This document shows, one piece after another, positions 44,288 through 53,156 of a stretch of 64,000 nt of DNA. The stretch is taken from assembly GCF_900101875.1 (NCBI RefSeq), contig NZ_FNAI01000009.1, forward strand, positions 124,001-188,000. Direction: 5' to 3'. The stretch's first letter is position 1. Each line of letters starts with the position of its first letter. Position numbers and translations under genes: made by a program. A model generated the notes under the pieces. The model had not been told where the DNA came from. It made no database searches and worked only from the letters and a program-made list of their open reading frames with translations. Origin of the DNA: Mucilaginibacter pineti. Its GTDB lineage: Bacteria; Bacteroidota; Bacteroidia; Sphingobacteriales; Sphingobacteriaceae.

Positions 44288-44938
44288 ATGTTCTTTAAAA
44301 TTTATTACGTTACCTTAATTATAACTTTTGGTTTCGGTTTATATACTTTCAAAAGCCTCGATAAAAACTTTAAATGGTTTGTTAGGTACCTGGGATTTGC
44401 GGTGATTTATGAATCATTAAGCATGTGGGATTTGCTTTTATTTCACAATACCGATTCTTCTTGCGCCAACTTCCAGGAGATGGTTGAGTTTTGCCTTTTC
44501 ACCTTTTATATGGCATCAATTGTAAAAAAAGCCAACTATAAAAGAAAAGTATACATTGGTGCAGCCATTATACTGTTATTTGCTTGTATAAATATGATCT
44601 TTATACAAGGCTTCTGGAAATTAAATACCATTTCTGAAATATTGTATTGCTTGTTTATCTTAACCTTAATTTGTATTTACTACTATCATTTATTTGATGA
44701 AGCCCCTGATGGCCTGATACTTTTAAAACACACGCCCTTTTTGGTAGCAACCGGCTCATTTTTTTACATTACCGGAAAATTCCTTTTTTATTCGTGTTTT
44801 AGTTTTATGGCTTATAAAAACAATTATCATTTTTATATCCTTGCATCTACTATTCCAGGCATTGCAAATATTTTACTCAATATTCTTTTAATAACCGCAT
44901 TCTTATGCTCTTTCAAGACGAACAAGTTATCCTTATAA
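44288..44938 (+). CDS. Multi-pass membrane protein, paralog 2
   Basis: The 216-residue tandem paralog of the preceding gene has the same seven-segment layout. MVEFCLFTFYMASI, FIQGFWKLNTIS, HTPFLVATG and the near-identical SCFSFMAYKNNYHFYILA block show the match. Its 3' end overlaps the kinase gene by 34 bp, so translation is coupled. No function is known; a ligand or light sensor subunit is one possibility. Confidence 0.75.
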   Translation: MFFKIYYVTLIITFGFGLYTFKSLDKNFKWFVRYLGFAVIYESLSMWDLLLFHNTDSSCANFQEMVEFCLFTFYMASIVKKANYKRKVYIGAAIILLFACINMIFIQGFWKLNTISEILYCLFILTLICIYYYHLFDEAPDGLILLKHTPFLVATGSFFYITGKFLFYSCFSFMAYKNNYHFYILASTIPGIANILLNILLITAFLCSFKTNKLSL

Positions 44939-45738
44939 TAATAGCAGGCACCGCTTTTTTGCTGCTATTGGGGTTTTTTATGGTGGGTTTTTTATTGATG
45001 TTTCAAAAAAAACAAAACAAGAACCGGCTGGAAAAGGCCGAGCTTAAGGCTTCCTTTAAACAGGAACTGCTTAAAACCCGTATTGAGATACAGGAACAAA
45101 CCCTGAATGATGTAAGTCGTGAAATGCACGATAATATTACCCAGGTACTATCATTTGTAAAGCTAAACCTGGGTATGCTGGGCAATACGGTTGACGATAC
45201 CGTAAAGGCAAAGATCAATGATAACCGCGAGCTGATATCGCAAACCATTAACGATGTGCGCAACCTATCAAAAAGCCTCAGCTTTGAACACATCAGCGCG
45301 CAGGGCCTGGTTAAAACGCTGGAATCAGAAGCAACCCGGATAAATAAAAGCGGCCTTATACAAATGGAGCTTTTAGTAAATGGCGATGCATACAGCCTGG
45401 GCGAACAGGCCGAACTGGTGTTTTTCCGAATATTTCAGGAGGCTTTAAATAACGTGTTAAAACATGCAAATGCGGCCAACTTTAAAATTGGCTTGCATTA
45501 TCAGCCCCAAATGTTTAATTTGACCATCGAAGATGATGGTATTGGATTTCAACCGGAAAAGCTTACTGACAAAAGCGGATCGGGGTTGCGAAACATAACA
45601 AACAGAGCGGCTTTGATTGGTGCACAGGCAGTTATAACAAGCGCCCCGCACAAAGGCTGTTTAATAACGCTGTCGCTTGATCCCCTGACTAACGAAAATT
45701 ATGCCGACGGAACCCATTCAAATAGCCCTGGTGGATGA
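44905..45738 (+). CDS. Sensor histidine kinase (NarX/LiaS type)
   Basis: The 277-residue kinase has a single membrane segment (about 8-33), a coiled-coil linker, a HisKA_3 dimerisation domain with phospho-acceptor His75 in REMHDNITQ, and a HATPase domain with FFRIFQEALNNVLKHA (N box), EDDGIGF (G1) and GSGLRN (G2). There is no input domain of its own, which suggests that the membrane proteins encoded upstream supply the signal. It overlaps the regulator gene by 38 bp. Confidence 0.9.
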   Translation: MLFQDEQVILIIIAGTAFLLLLGFFMVGFLLMFQKKQNKNRLEKAELKASFKQELLKTRIEIQEQTLNDVSREMHDNITQVLSFVKLNLGMLGNTVDDTVKAKINDNRELISQTINDVRNLSKSLSFEHISAQGLVKTLESEATRINKSGLIQMELLVNGDAYSLGEQAELVFFRIFQEALNNVLKHANAANFKIGLHYQPQMFNLTIEDDGIGFQPEKLTDKSGSGLRNITNRAALIGAQAVITSAPHKGCLITLSLDPLTNENYADGTHSNSPGG

Positions 45739-46345
45739 TCACCGCCTCTTCAGAAGCGGAATTGCCTCTTTAATTGCAGGGTTTAATCGTTATGATATCT
45801 TGTTTGAGGCCGGCAACGGAAAGGAGTTAATTGAAAAAATAACCGCCGGTTTTATTCCCGATATTATTTTGCTGGATATTAATATGCCCGTTATGGATGG
45901 CATAGCCTCGGCACAGTGGCTTAAAAAATTTCATCCCTCCATAAAAACCATCATCCTATCTATGTTTGAGGATGCCGAAAAGGTTTTAACCATGGTAAGA
46001 ATGGGCGTAAAGGGCTACCTGCTTAAAGATGCCGAACCGCACGAATTTGAAAACGCCCTTATTAAGGTGGCTGCCGGCGATATGTACTACCCGGAGTTTG
46101 TTACCCGCCACCTGCTCAATAATTTTAATGAAGATAAAAGCGCGCAAATAAAGCTTAACCCCCGCGAAATTGAATTTTTACGCCTCACCAGCACCGAGCT
46201 TACCTACAAGGAAATTGCCGATACCATGTGCATCAGCGTGCGAACGGTTGATAGCTACCGCGATCAGCTGTTTGAAAAACTACAGATTAAAAGCCGCGTT
46301 GGCCTGGTTTTATACAGCATAAAAAATAAGCTGATAGATTTGTAA
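45701..46345 (+). CDS. NarL/FixJ family response regulator
   Basis: The receiver domain (1-125) has acidic residues D12-D13, phosphorylated Asp59 in LLDINMPVMDG, and K109. The LuxR-type helix-turn-helix (about 150-214) has LNPREIEFLRL and YKEIADTMCISVRTVDSYRDQLFEKL. It is the output of the kinase directly upstream. No target promoter is identifiable in the window. Confidence 0.93.
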   Translation: MPTEPIQIALVDDHRLFRSGIASLIAGFNRYDILFEAGNGKELIEKITAGFIPDIILLDINMPVMDGIASAQWLKKFHPSIKTIILSMFEDAEKVLTMVRMGVKGYLLKDAEPHEFENALIKVAAGDMYYPEFVTRHLLNNFNEDKSAQIKLNPREIEFLRLTSTELTYKEIADTMCISVRTVDSYRDQLFEKLQIKSRVGLVLYSIKNKLIDL

Positions 46346-46367
46346 CTTGCTAATATTTTTAGCAAGT
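46343..46367. repeat. 10-bp hairpin at the response regulator stop
   Basis: AACTTGCTAA and TTAGCAAGTT pair perfectly around a 5-nt loop. The first arm includes the stop codon. No T run follows, so a terminator is doubtful; it may be an operator or a structured end. Confidence 0.45.
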
Positions 46368-46374
46368 TTGCTAA

Positions 46375-47445
46375 ATGGCACATGAGGATAATCCCGATTT
46401 TTTTAAGGGACGGGGCGCACAGGTAAACACCCACAATAAATTTCTTAAAAACAAATACGTAGCCGAGCACATTGAGGGTTTGGACGAGCCATTGCTGGAA
46501 AATACAGCCACGCAGCTTTTTGAGGAAACCCCGAAGAAGATAGTAAGCGAATCCAACAGTCCGGATTTGAGTCATATGTACTCTATAAATCCCTACCAGG
46601 GCTGCGAGCATGGCTGCATTTACTGCTATGCCCGCAATAGTCATGAATATTACGGCTTTAGCGCCGGGCTTGATTTTGAACGCAAGATCATCGTAAAGCG
46701 CAACGCCCCCCAGCTGCTTGAGCAATATTTTAATAAAAAAAATTATCAGCCGGTTTGCATTATGCTGTCGGGGAATACAGATTGCTACCAACCCATCGAA
46801 CGCCGGTTAAACATTACGCGCCACCTGCTCGAAATTTTTTTGAAGTATAAAAATCCCGTAAGCATCATCACCAAAAACAACGTTATCCTGCGGGATATAG
46901 ACCTGCTTACCGAACTGGCCGCCATGAATCTTGTACACGTTAACGTATCCATAACCTCGCTAAACGAACAGCTACGCCAAAAGCTGGAACCCCGTACCGT
47001 AACCGCTACTGGCCGCTTGGCAGTGGTGCAAAAGTTATCTGAAAAAGGCATCCCTGTAAGGGTGATGGCGGCCCCCATTATCCCTGGGTTAAACAGTAAC
47101 GAGGTGCCCAATATTATAAAGGCAGCGGCCGATAGAGGTGCCCTGGCTGCAGGTTTTACGATGGTGCGCCTCAATGGCAGCGTTGCCGAGATCTTTAGCG
47201 ACTGGATCCACAAAGCCTTCCCAGACAGGGCCGAAAAGGTGCTGAACATGATACGCTCATGTCACGACGGTAAGCTGAACGACAGCGAATATGGCCGCCG
47301 TATGAGCGGCGACGGCCAGGTGGCAAAATCCATCCACCAGATGTTTAAAATGGCCTGTAATCGCTTTATGGCCGATAGGGTCATGCCCGAATATGATTAC
47401 AGCCTGTTTGTACCAAGGGGCGGCAAGCAAACGAGTATGTTTTGA
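46375..47445 (+). CDS. PA0069-family radical SAM protein
   Basis: The 356-residue radical SAM protein has the CxxxCxxC cluster at Cys77, Cys81 and Cys84 (CEHGCIYC), and YQGCEHGC as in the PA0069/Rv2578c group related to spore photoproduct lyase. Later IMLSGNTDCYQPIE and PIIPGLN are core barrel strands. The substrate is not known; nucleic-acid repair has been suggested for relatives. It begins 29 bp after the regulator gene. Confidence 0.9.
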   Translation: MAHEDNPDFFKGRGAQVNTHNKFLKNKYVAEHIEGLDEPLLENTATQLFEETPKKIVSESNSPDLSHMYSINPYQGCEHGCIYCYARNSHEYYGFSAGLDFERKIIVKRNAPQLLEQYFNKKNYQPVCIMLSGNTDCYQPIERRLNITRHLLEIFLKYKNPVSIITKNNVILRDIDLLTELAAMNLVHVNVSITSLNEQLRQKLEPRTVTATGRLAVVQKLSEKGIPVRVMAAPIIPGLNSNEVPNIIKAAADRGALAAGFTMVRLNGSVAEIFSDWIHKAFPDRAEKVLNMIRSCHDGKLNDSEYGRRMSGDGQVAKSIHQMFKMACNRFMADRVMPEYDYSLFVPRGGKQTSMF

Positions 47446-47470
47446 GGGGGTATATCTCTGGTCAGCCGCA

Positions 47471-47951
47471 GCCAAAAGCGATGGCCTTGCGCGATTCCCC
47501 TCTTGAGGGGGGTGGAGGGGTGTGTTATTCGGCATTGCAAAATCAAGAAACACATCCCCGCCACCGCACAGCCGGCCGCACCCCTTCTCAAGAAGGGCGT
47601 TTGTATTGCAGCCAAAAGCGATGGCCTTGCGCGATTCCCCTCTTGAGGGGGGTGGAGGGGTGTGTTATTCGGCATTGCAAAATCAAGAAACACATCCCCG
47701 CCACCGCACAGCCGGCCGCACCCCTTCTCAAGAAGGGAGTTTGTATTGCAGACAACAAGCGAGGGCTTGTGCGATTCCACTCTTGAGAGGGCGGAGAGGT
47801 GTGTTATTCGGCATTGGCAAAATCAAGAAACACATCCCTGCCCCAGCACCGTCGGTCGCACCCCTTCTCAAGAAGGGCGTTTGTATTGCAGACAAAAAGC
47901 GATGGCCTTGCGTGATTCCCCTCTTGAGGGGGCGGAGGGGTGTGTTATGCG
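47471..47951. repeat. Tandem repeat, 140-bp unit, 3.4 copies
   Basis: Units start at 47471, 47611, 47751 and 47891, exactly 140 bp apart. Units 1 and 2 differ at one base; unit 3 and partial unit 4 are more diverged. Each unit holds CCCCTCTTGAGGGG and, inverted, CCCTTCTTGAGAAGGGG, so each folds into a long hairpin. A related single hairpin lies at 48465-48535. Reading frames crossing the array on both strands reflect the repeats and are not genes. This fills most of the 570-bp gap. Confidence 0.92.
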
Positions 47952-48015
47952 GCAAATGACGTGGATTGTTTTTTGCCTGTACGGGCTGGAAGCTTAATCC
48001 TCGCTTTCACACGGG

Positions 48016-48408
48016 TTACGTTACGCTAAACCCGCGCGAGTGGGCGTTTTTATTAATAAGCTTATCAACCAAAATTCCTATCCCAATACCCACTACGTAA
48101 CACAACAGATCACTCCACAAAAATCCTTCGCCCAAAACCAGGCGACCAAACAGTGTATGTCTTAACTCATTTATCCACGGCGCTTTATAAAGCTGACTAA
48201 ACTCTATCGCGAAGCAAAACAATAAACCTGCTGTAAGCGCAAATTTCATAGGCTTTTTCACACGCAAGAACCTGGCTATAAAGTAAACCATAGTAGCCCA
48301 AAGTATATCGCCAATAAATAACGGAACCGCCTTAAAATACCGTGATAGCAGGCCGGTAATAATGGTTATAACGATGAAAATAAGGTAAGTAAATCGTTGC
48401 CTTGGCAT
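48016..48408 (-). CDS. DUF2809 family membrane protein
   Basis: The 130-residue protein has about four membrane segments. FIGDILWATMVYF, FCFAIEFSQLYKAPWINELR and FLWSDLLCYVVGI match the DUF2809 family, whose role is unknown. The tail is short and polar. It lies between two repeat-rich gaps and is transcribed alone. Confidence 0.85.
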   Translation of the reverse strand: MPRQRFTYLIFIVITIITGLLSRYFKAVPLFIGDILWATMVYFIARFLRVKKPMKFALTAGLLFCFAIEFSQLYKAPWINELRHTLFGRLVLGEGFLWSDLLCYVVGIGIGILVDKLINKNAHSRGFSVT

Positions 48409-48464
48409 AGATCAATAATCGGGATAAATATACGGGGATGCAAGGGGCAGATGTTGGATTTGCA

Positions 48465-48535
48465 ACATGAAGAAACCCATCCCCGCCGCCCCACCGTCGG
48501 CGGTACCCCTTCTCAAGAAGGGGGGGGTAGGGTAT
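48465..48535. repeat. Single copy of the 140-bp repeat hairpin
   Basis: CCCATCCCCGCCGCC, the ACCCCTTCTCAAGAAGGGG core and flanking bases match the right half of the 140-bp unit 0.5 kb away. An eight-G run follows. Confidence 0.75.
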
Positions 48536-48544
48536 GCCACAAAA

Positions 48545-48569
48545 AAAAGGCGCCCGAAAGGCGCCTTTT
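48545..48569 (-). terminator. Terminator of zinc-ribbon/NIF3 operon
   Basis: AAAAGGCGCC and GGCGCCTTTT pair around a 5-nt loop. On the minus strand a run of T follows. It lies 22 bp after the stop. Confidence 0.88.
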
Positions 48570-48591
48570 GTATAATTTATAAGTTGTTTGC

Positions 48592-49335
48592 TTATACAGT
48601 TTCGGCTTCAAGGGCCATTTGCTCATCAACAAGGATACGTCCGCAATGCTCGCAAACGATGATCTTTTTACGCTGACGGATATCTGACTGGCGCTGAGGC
48701 GGGATCTGGTTGAAACAGCCTGAGCATGAATCGCGCTGTATGGTTACAACTGCTAAACCGTTCTTAGCGTTTTGACGCAGGCGGGTGTAAGCGGTTAATA
48801 AACGCTCTTCGATGTTTGGCATTGCTTTTTCTGCCTGGGCAGTAAGCTCTGTTTCTTCTTTTTCGGTTTCGGCGGTAATGGTACCTAACTCGTCTTTTTT
48901 GGCATCAAGATCGCTCTTGCGTGCTTCTAAGTCGGCAAGGGCTTTTTCGTAAACCTGGGTTTTTGAAGCAATTTCAAAACCAAATTCCCTTATTTTTTTC
49001 TCGCTTACCTGAATATCTAATCCCTGTATCTCAATTTCTTTTGATATGGCATCATACTCACGGTTGTTCTTAACTTCGTTAAGCTGCGTTTCGTATTTTT
49101 TGATATTTGCCTGAGCATCTTTGATCAGGTTTTTGCGGGTTACTATCTCATCCTCTACATCATCCAGCTCAAATTTGATCTTCTGTATGCGGGTTTCAAG
49201 ACCTGCAACATCATCTTCCAGATCGGCAACTTCCATTGGCAGTTCGCCACGTACCTGGCGGATTCTATCAATTTTAGTGTGGATGGTTTGTAGTTCGTAT
49301 AAAGCTTTAAGCTTTTGTTCTACGGTTTGTTCCAT
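48592..49335 (-). CDS. Coiled-coil zinc-ribbon protein (zf-RING_7)
   Basis: The 247-residue protein is a long helical coiled coil (about 5-180, heptads rich in E, K, L) ending in a C4 zinc ribbon. CSGCFNQIPP and CEHCGRIL are the two knuckles. The family is a putative nucleic-acid binding protein often encoded beside NIF3, as here. Its ATG overlaps the NIF3 stop (TAATG), so the two are coupled. Confidence 0.92.
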   Translation of the reverse strand: MEQTVEQKLKALYELQTIHTKIDRIRQVRGELPMEVADLEDDVAGLETRIQKIKFELDDVEDEIVTRKNLIKDAQANIKKYETQLNEVKNNREYDAISKEIEIQGLDIQVSEKKIREFGFEIASKTQVYEKALADLEARKSDLDAKKDELGTITAETEKEETELTAQAEKAMPNIEERLLTAYTRLRQNAKNGLAVVTIQRDSCSGCFNQIPPQRQSDIRQRKKIIVCEHCGRILVDEQMALEAETV

Positions 49336-50432
49336 TAAATAAAATATTTGACGGGGTTTGTATTTACTTCTGTTAAACGGACGGCAAAGATAGGAAATTT
49401 TTTTCGTATTATTTCATACAATAGTTGCGCCGTAAATTGTTCACTCTCAAAGTGTCCGATATCTGCTATCACTATTTTTCCTTCGGCATCAAAAAACTCA
49501 TGATACTTGTAATCGGCAGTGATAAAAATGTCGGCTCCGGCGGCTATGGCCTGCTTTAATAAAAAGCCTCCGGCACCACCGCAAACAGCTACTCTTTTAA
49601 CAGGCCGGCCGGTTAAAGCGGTATGCCTTATTACGTGCGTGCGCATTTTATCCTTCACATGAAACAGGAACGACTCCTGGTTCAGGGGCACATCCAGTTC
49701 GCCAATCATACCCGAGCCTACTTCTTGGTTTTGATTGGTTAAATTATAAAGATCATAGGCCACTTCCTCGTAAGGATGGGCTAATATGAGCGCCATTATA
49801 ATTTTGCTCTCTAAATTGGCGGGGTAAATGGTTTCCATGCGTACCTCATTTTCCAGGTGGCGCTTACCCGGTTCGCCCACGTAGGGGTTGGTAGCATCGT
49901 TGCCTTTAAAGGTCCCGGTGCCATTGCTGTTAAAGCTGGTTTCGCTGTAATTGCCAATGTTGCCCGCGCCCGCTGCAAACAGGGCATTACGTACTTCATC
50001 GGCGTTACTTTCGGGCACATAGGTTACCAGTTTTTTTAACAGGTTATGTTTTGGCGCCAGGATGCGGCAGTTTTTTAAACCAAGAGTATCGCAGATGCGG
50101 GTGTTTACCCCGTTCATTACATTATCCAGATTGGTGTGTATGGCGTAAAGCGCTATTCCTTTGCGTATGGCTTTTTCAACTACACGCTCCACATAAGTTT
50201 TGCTATTGAATTTTTTTAACCCGCGAAAAACAATCGGATGGTGCGATATAATAAGCTGGCAGCCGGTTGCAATGGCCTCGTCAACCACAGCTTCGGTACA
50301 ATCAAGCGAGATAAGGGCCTGCGTAACCTCCTGATCGGGGTGGCCTACTATAAGACCGGCATTATCATACTCCTCCTGGTAATTGAGGGGCGCAAGGCTT
50401 TCGAGGTAGGCAGTAAGGGTGGCTAATTTCAT
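49335..50432 (-). CDS. NIF3-like dinuclear metal-binding protein
   Basis: This YbgI/NIF3-family protein of 365 residues forms hexameric rings with a dimetal site. ISHHPIVFRGL carries the metal-binding His pair, and ITADYKYHEFFDAEGK and DIGHFESE carry the remaining ligands. A PII-like domain is inserted in the middle (about 130-240), the long version of the family. Relatives are annotated as GTP cyclohydrolase type 2, but the role is unsettled. I use the ATG at 50432 rather than the TTG two codons earlier. Confidence 0.92.
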   Translation of the reverse strand: MKLATLTAYLESLAPLNYQEEYDNAGLIVGHPDQEVTQALISLDCTEAVVDEAIATGCQLIISHHPIVFRGLKKFNSKTYVERVVEKAIRKGIALYAIHTNLDNVMNGVNTRICDTLGLKNCRILAPKHNLLKKLVTYVPESNADEVRNALFAAGAGNIGNYSETSFNSNGTGTFKGNDATNPYVGEPGKRHLENEVRMETIYPANLESKIIMALILAHPYEEVAYDLYNLTNQNQEVGSGMIGELDVPLNQESFLFHVKDKMRTHVIRHTALTGRPVKRVAVCGGAGGFLLKQAIAAGADIFITADYKYHEFFDAEGKIVIADIGHFESEQFTAQLLYEIIRKKFPIFAVRLTEVNTNPVKYFI

Positions 50433-50460
50433 GAACAATTATAAGTATAAGCAAAAGATA

Positions 50461-50826
50461 TTACACGGCAGACATCATCGCCATGCGGTGGCTTTCGTAA
50501 GCCATATCTTTATTATACTTTAATGTAAGCGATTTATTGTTAACCAGATCAACAATTGTACCTATAAAGCAAAAACCGCCTGTTAGTAAATATAGGATTC
50601 CCATACCAATCTGGCCCAGTACAAAACGCTGCACGCCTGCAATAACAACAAATCCCAACAGGGTGAATATCAATATCTCCTGCGCGTTTTTGCGCTTACT
50701 GGTGTAAACCATATAGAAATATTTTTTTTGATTTTCGGTAAGTCCGGCGGTAGCTTGCTGTAAAAAACCCATTTCTTCGGGACTAAGATTCGGGAAATTC
50801 ATGTAAGGATCGGCGTACATGTTCAT
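50461..50826 (-). CDS. TM2 domain protein
   Basis: The 121-residue protein has an N-terminal soluble part (PEEMGFLQQATAGLTENQKKYFY) and a TM2 domain with two membrane segments and GLQ-like GQIGMGILYLLTGGFCFIG. TM2 proteins are widespread small membrane proteins without a settled function. The NIF3 gene follows at 28 bp, so the three genes may be one operon. Confidence 0.85.
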   Translation of the reverse strand: MNMYADPYMNFPNLSPEEMGFLQQATAGLTENQKKYFYMVYTSKRKNAQEILIFTLLGFVVIAGVQRFVLGQIGMGILYLLTGGFCFIGTIVDLVNNKSLTLKYNKDMAYESHRMAMMSAV

Positions 50827-50855
50827 AAGTTGCTCAAGGTTTTTAAATATTATTC

Positions 50856-50863
50856 CAAATTTA
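50856..50863 (-). promoter_or_regulatory. -7 box of TM2/NIF3 operon
   Basis: TAAATTTG on the minus strand matches TAnnTTTG, 29 bp before the ATG. Confidence 0.5.
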
Positions 50864-50978
50864 ATTTATTTTATCATAAAAACTATTTCTGTTGTGGTAT
50901 TTAACTAAGCTTAACAATTATCACTTAAATATCCCTTACCCATGGGGGTAAGCCCGGGGCTTGTTGTATTACCGGTAT

Positions 50979-52037
50979 ATGAAAGTATTAGTTACCGGGG
51001 CAACGGGGTTTATTGGCAGGCAACTTTGCCTGGCGCTGGCTACAGCAGGTTACGAGGTAAAAGCTTTGTGCCGCAATGCCAATCACCCTTATTTAATAAA
51101 GCATAAAAATATGGAGGCCGCGGAGGGTAATATCCTGTACCGGCAAAGTCTGGAACGGGCTATGCAGGGTTGCCGGCAGGTGTACCATACCGCCGCGCTT
51201 GCCAAAATGTGGTGCCGCAATGCCAATGATTATCACGAAACCAATGTTACCGGCACCCGCAACGTGCTGGAGATTGCAGGCCATACCGGTGTTGAAAAAA
51301 TGGTTTATACATCAACCTGCGGTGTATGGGGACCAACCGTTAAACACCCCATGACCGAGGCCGACCCGCGCATAGCAGGTTTCCCAATTGCCTACGAACG
51401 CACCAAATACCTGGCCGAGCTGGAGGTAAACAATTTTGTAAAACAGGGCATGCAGGTGGTAACCGTAAACCCATCACGTTTATACGGCCGCGGACCAATT
51501 ACCGACAGCAATACCGTGGGCAAAATGGTTTCGGGCTATTTGCGGGGCAGGTGGCGCTTTATCCCCGGCAACGGCCAACAGGTAGCCAACTATGCTTTTT
51601 TAGATGACGTAGTAGCCGGACACATTGCCGCCATGGATAAAGGAATACCCGGCGAGCGCTATATTTTAGGTGGCGAGGATATCAGCTTTAATAGTTTTTT
51701 TGATACGCTGCAACAGGTATCGGGCAGGCAACTGGGCATGATGCACATCCCATTAAAAGCCATTGAAATATACAGCCGTATGCAATGGCTTAAAACAAAG
51801 CTAACCGGTCTGCCTCCTGTTTTTTTACCTGAGTTTGCCGAACGCTTAAAATACGATCAGAAATACAGCAGCGACAAGGCCATTGCCCAACTCAATTACC
51901 GCATAACCCCTTTTGCTGATGGGCTGCGTAAAACCGTTGTCCATATTAAAAGCATTATGGATGCAAAGGCGGGCGGCGCAAACATACAGCAGCAGGAATG
52001 GGAAAGTCAGCGGCAGGAGATAAGAATAATCAGTTAA
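50979..52037 (+). CDS. NAD-dependent epimerase/dehydratase (extended SDR)
   Basis: The 352-residue extended short-chain dehydrogenase has the NAD motif GATGFIG (about 7-13) and the catalytic YERTK (Y-x-x-x-K) in the family place, with T/S in TSTCGVWG. It resembles dihydroflavonol reductase/3-beta-HSD proteins and the HpnA group; the substrate is unknown. The frame extends six codons to a TTG, but the ATG at 50979 begins MKVLVTGATGF. A short-chain dehydrogenase gene follows at 5 bp. Confidence 0.88.
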   Translation: MKVLVTGATGFIGRQLCLALATAGYEVKALCRNANHPYLIKHKNMEAAEGNILYRQSLERAMQGCRQVYHTAALAKMWCRNANDYHETNVTGTRNVLEIAGHTGVEKMVYTSTCGVWGPTVKHPMTEADPRIAGFPIAYERTKYLAELEVNNFVKQGMQVVTVNPSRLYGRGPITDSNTVGKMVSGYLRGRWRFIPGNGQQVANYAFLDDVVAGHIAAMDKGIPGERYILGGEDISFNSFFDTLQQVSGRQLGMMHIPLKAIEIYSRMQWLKTKLTGLPPVFLPEFAERLKYDQKYSSDKAIAQLNYRITPFADGLRKTVVHIKSIMDAKAGGANIQQQEWESQRQEIRIIS

Positions 52038-52042
52038 TTACT

Positions 52043-52852
52043 ATGCATCAGCAAAACATTATGAAGCAGCAAACCGCTATTGTAACCGGGGCCAGCGAGG
52101 GGCTGGGTAAGTCATTCGCCATTGAGCTGGCCGGGCGTGGTATAAACCTGATATTGGTATCGCTGCCGGCATCCGGCTTGCCCGAACTGGCATCCTTTAT
52201 CCGCAAAAATTTTGAGGTTAGGGTTGATGTCATTGAAACCGATCTTACCCGCGCCGAAAGCTATCCCGAAATATTTGATTACCTGCAGCAGCGCCAAATT
52301 ACGGTGCACCTGCTCATTAACAACGCAGGCCTGGGTAATTGGGCCTGGTTTGGCGACAAAAGCACCGCCTTTTACAAAACCCAGATAGAGCTGAACGTAG
52401 TAACCCCTGTGCTGCTCACCCGCCTGTTCCTGGCGCAAACCGACGTTACGGTTACCTCCTATATTTTAAACGTGGGCAGCTTGGGCGGTTTATTTATTGT
52501 GCCCAAAAAGCAGGTTTACGGCGCCACCAAATCATTCATCAGGTATTTTACCAGGTGTTTGCAGCTGGAACTTTATGGCACTAATGTAAAGATCAGTTTG
52601 CTTAGTCCGGGTGGGATAAACACCAAGCCCGAGCTGCTGGTGATGAACAGTAGCTTAAAAGGCATTTCCAAAGCCACCATTATGGAACCCGGGCAGGTGG
52701 CCCGCATTGCCATTGATGGCTTGCTGAAAGGTAAAAAAGAAATTGTGCCGGGCATAGCCAACCGCCTGCTGGTATTGCTGAACAGCGTATTGCCTTCGTA
52801 TATTAAAGATGGTATTATACGGCGCAGGTTAAATACTATTATAAACGCGTAA
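52043..52852 (+). CDS. Short-chain dehydrogenase (classical SDR)
   Basis: The classical SDR fold has TGASEGLG (cofactor), NNAG, catalytic Ser in NVGSLGG and YGATK. The C-terminal 60 residues, with two hydrophobic patches, suggest membrane association, as in KAR/SDR relatives of long-chain substrates. Possible starts are 51998 (overlapping), 52043 and 52061; I use 52043 because it follows the upstream stop. It probably acts with the preceding epimerase on a lipid or isoprenoid. Confidence 0.87.
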   Translation: MHQQNIMKQQTAIVTGASEGLGKSFAIELAGRGINLILVSLPASGLPELASFIRKNFEVRVDVIETDLTRAESYPEIFDYLQQRQITVHLLINNAGLGNWAWFGDKSTAFYKTQIELNVVTPVLLTRLFLAQTDVTVTSYILNVGSLGGLFIVPKKQVYGATKSFIRYFTRCLQLELYGTNVKISLLSPGGINTKPELLVMNSSLKGISKATIMEPGQVARIAIDGLLKGKKEIVPGIANRLLVLLNSVLPSYIKDGIIRRRLNTIINA

Positions 52853-52853
52853 C

Positions 52854-53132
52854 ATGTTGTTGTCGTTGCCCATATATCGCCTTATAAAAAACCTGTGCAG
52901 CTTTTTTAACCGCACCAGCAACGGCTATCAACTCATTAACCATGAAACCATCATCATAAAAACCGGCAGTTTGCGGGGTATTGTACTGGAATTTAAGTAC
53001 AACAGCTGCCTGGTAAAAATTAACAACCGTACCGGCTTTTGCCTGGATATAGATACCAATACTTCGGCCGATACGCTGCTGCGGGTGCTGATGAAGCATA
53101 ATATTATACCATCTGCTACCTTGGCACAATAG
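52854..53132 (+). CDS. Small hypothetical protein
   Basis: The 92-residue protein starts one base after the SDR stop, which supports translation. It has a hydrophobic N-terminus (LLSLPIYRLIKNLCSFF) and a beta-rich rest (GIVLEFKYNSCLVKINN). No family is recognised. It is probably the third gene of the SDR unit. Confidence 0.5.
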   Translation: MLLSLPIYRLIKNLCSFFNRTSNGYQLINHETIIIKTGSLRGIVLEFKYNSCLVKINNRTGFCLDIDTNTSADTLLRVLMKHNIIPSATLAQ

Positions 53133-53156
53133 GTTTGTCATCATCGGGCTCAAACT

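Noticed and set aside
46264..46791. 175-codon minus-strand frame
   Set aside because: It overlaps the response regulator and radical SAM genes on the other strand and shows no protein-like motifs.
47471..47951. CRISPR array
   Set aside because: Units are 140 bp and nearly identical throughout, with no short repeats alternating with unique spacers and no cas genes.
47397..47997. Several open frames of 75-145 codons on both strands
   Set aside because: They arise from the 140-bp tandem repeat; the translations repeat themselves in shifted frames and resemble no protein.
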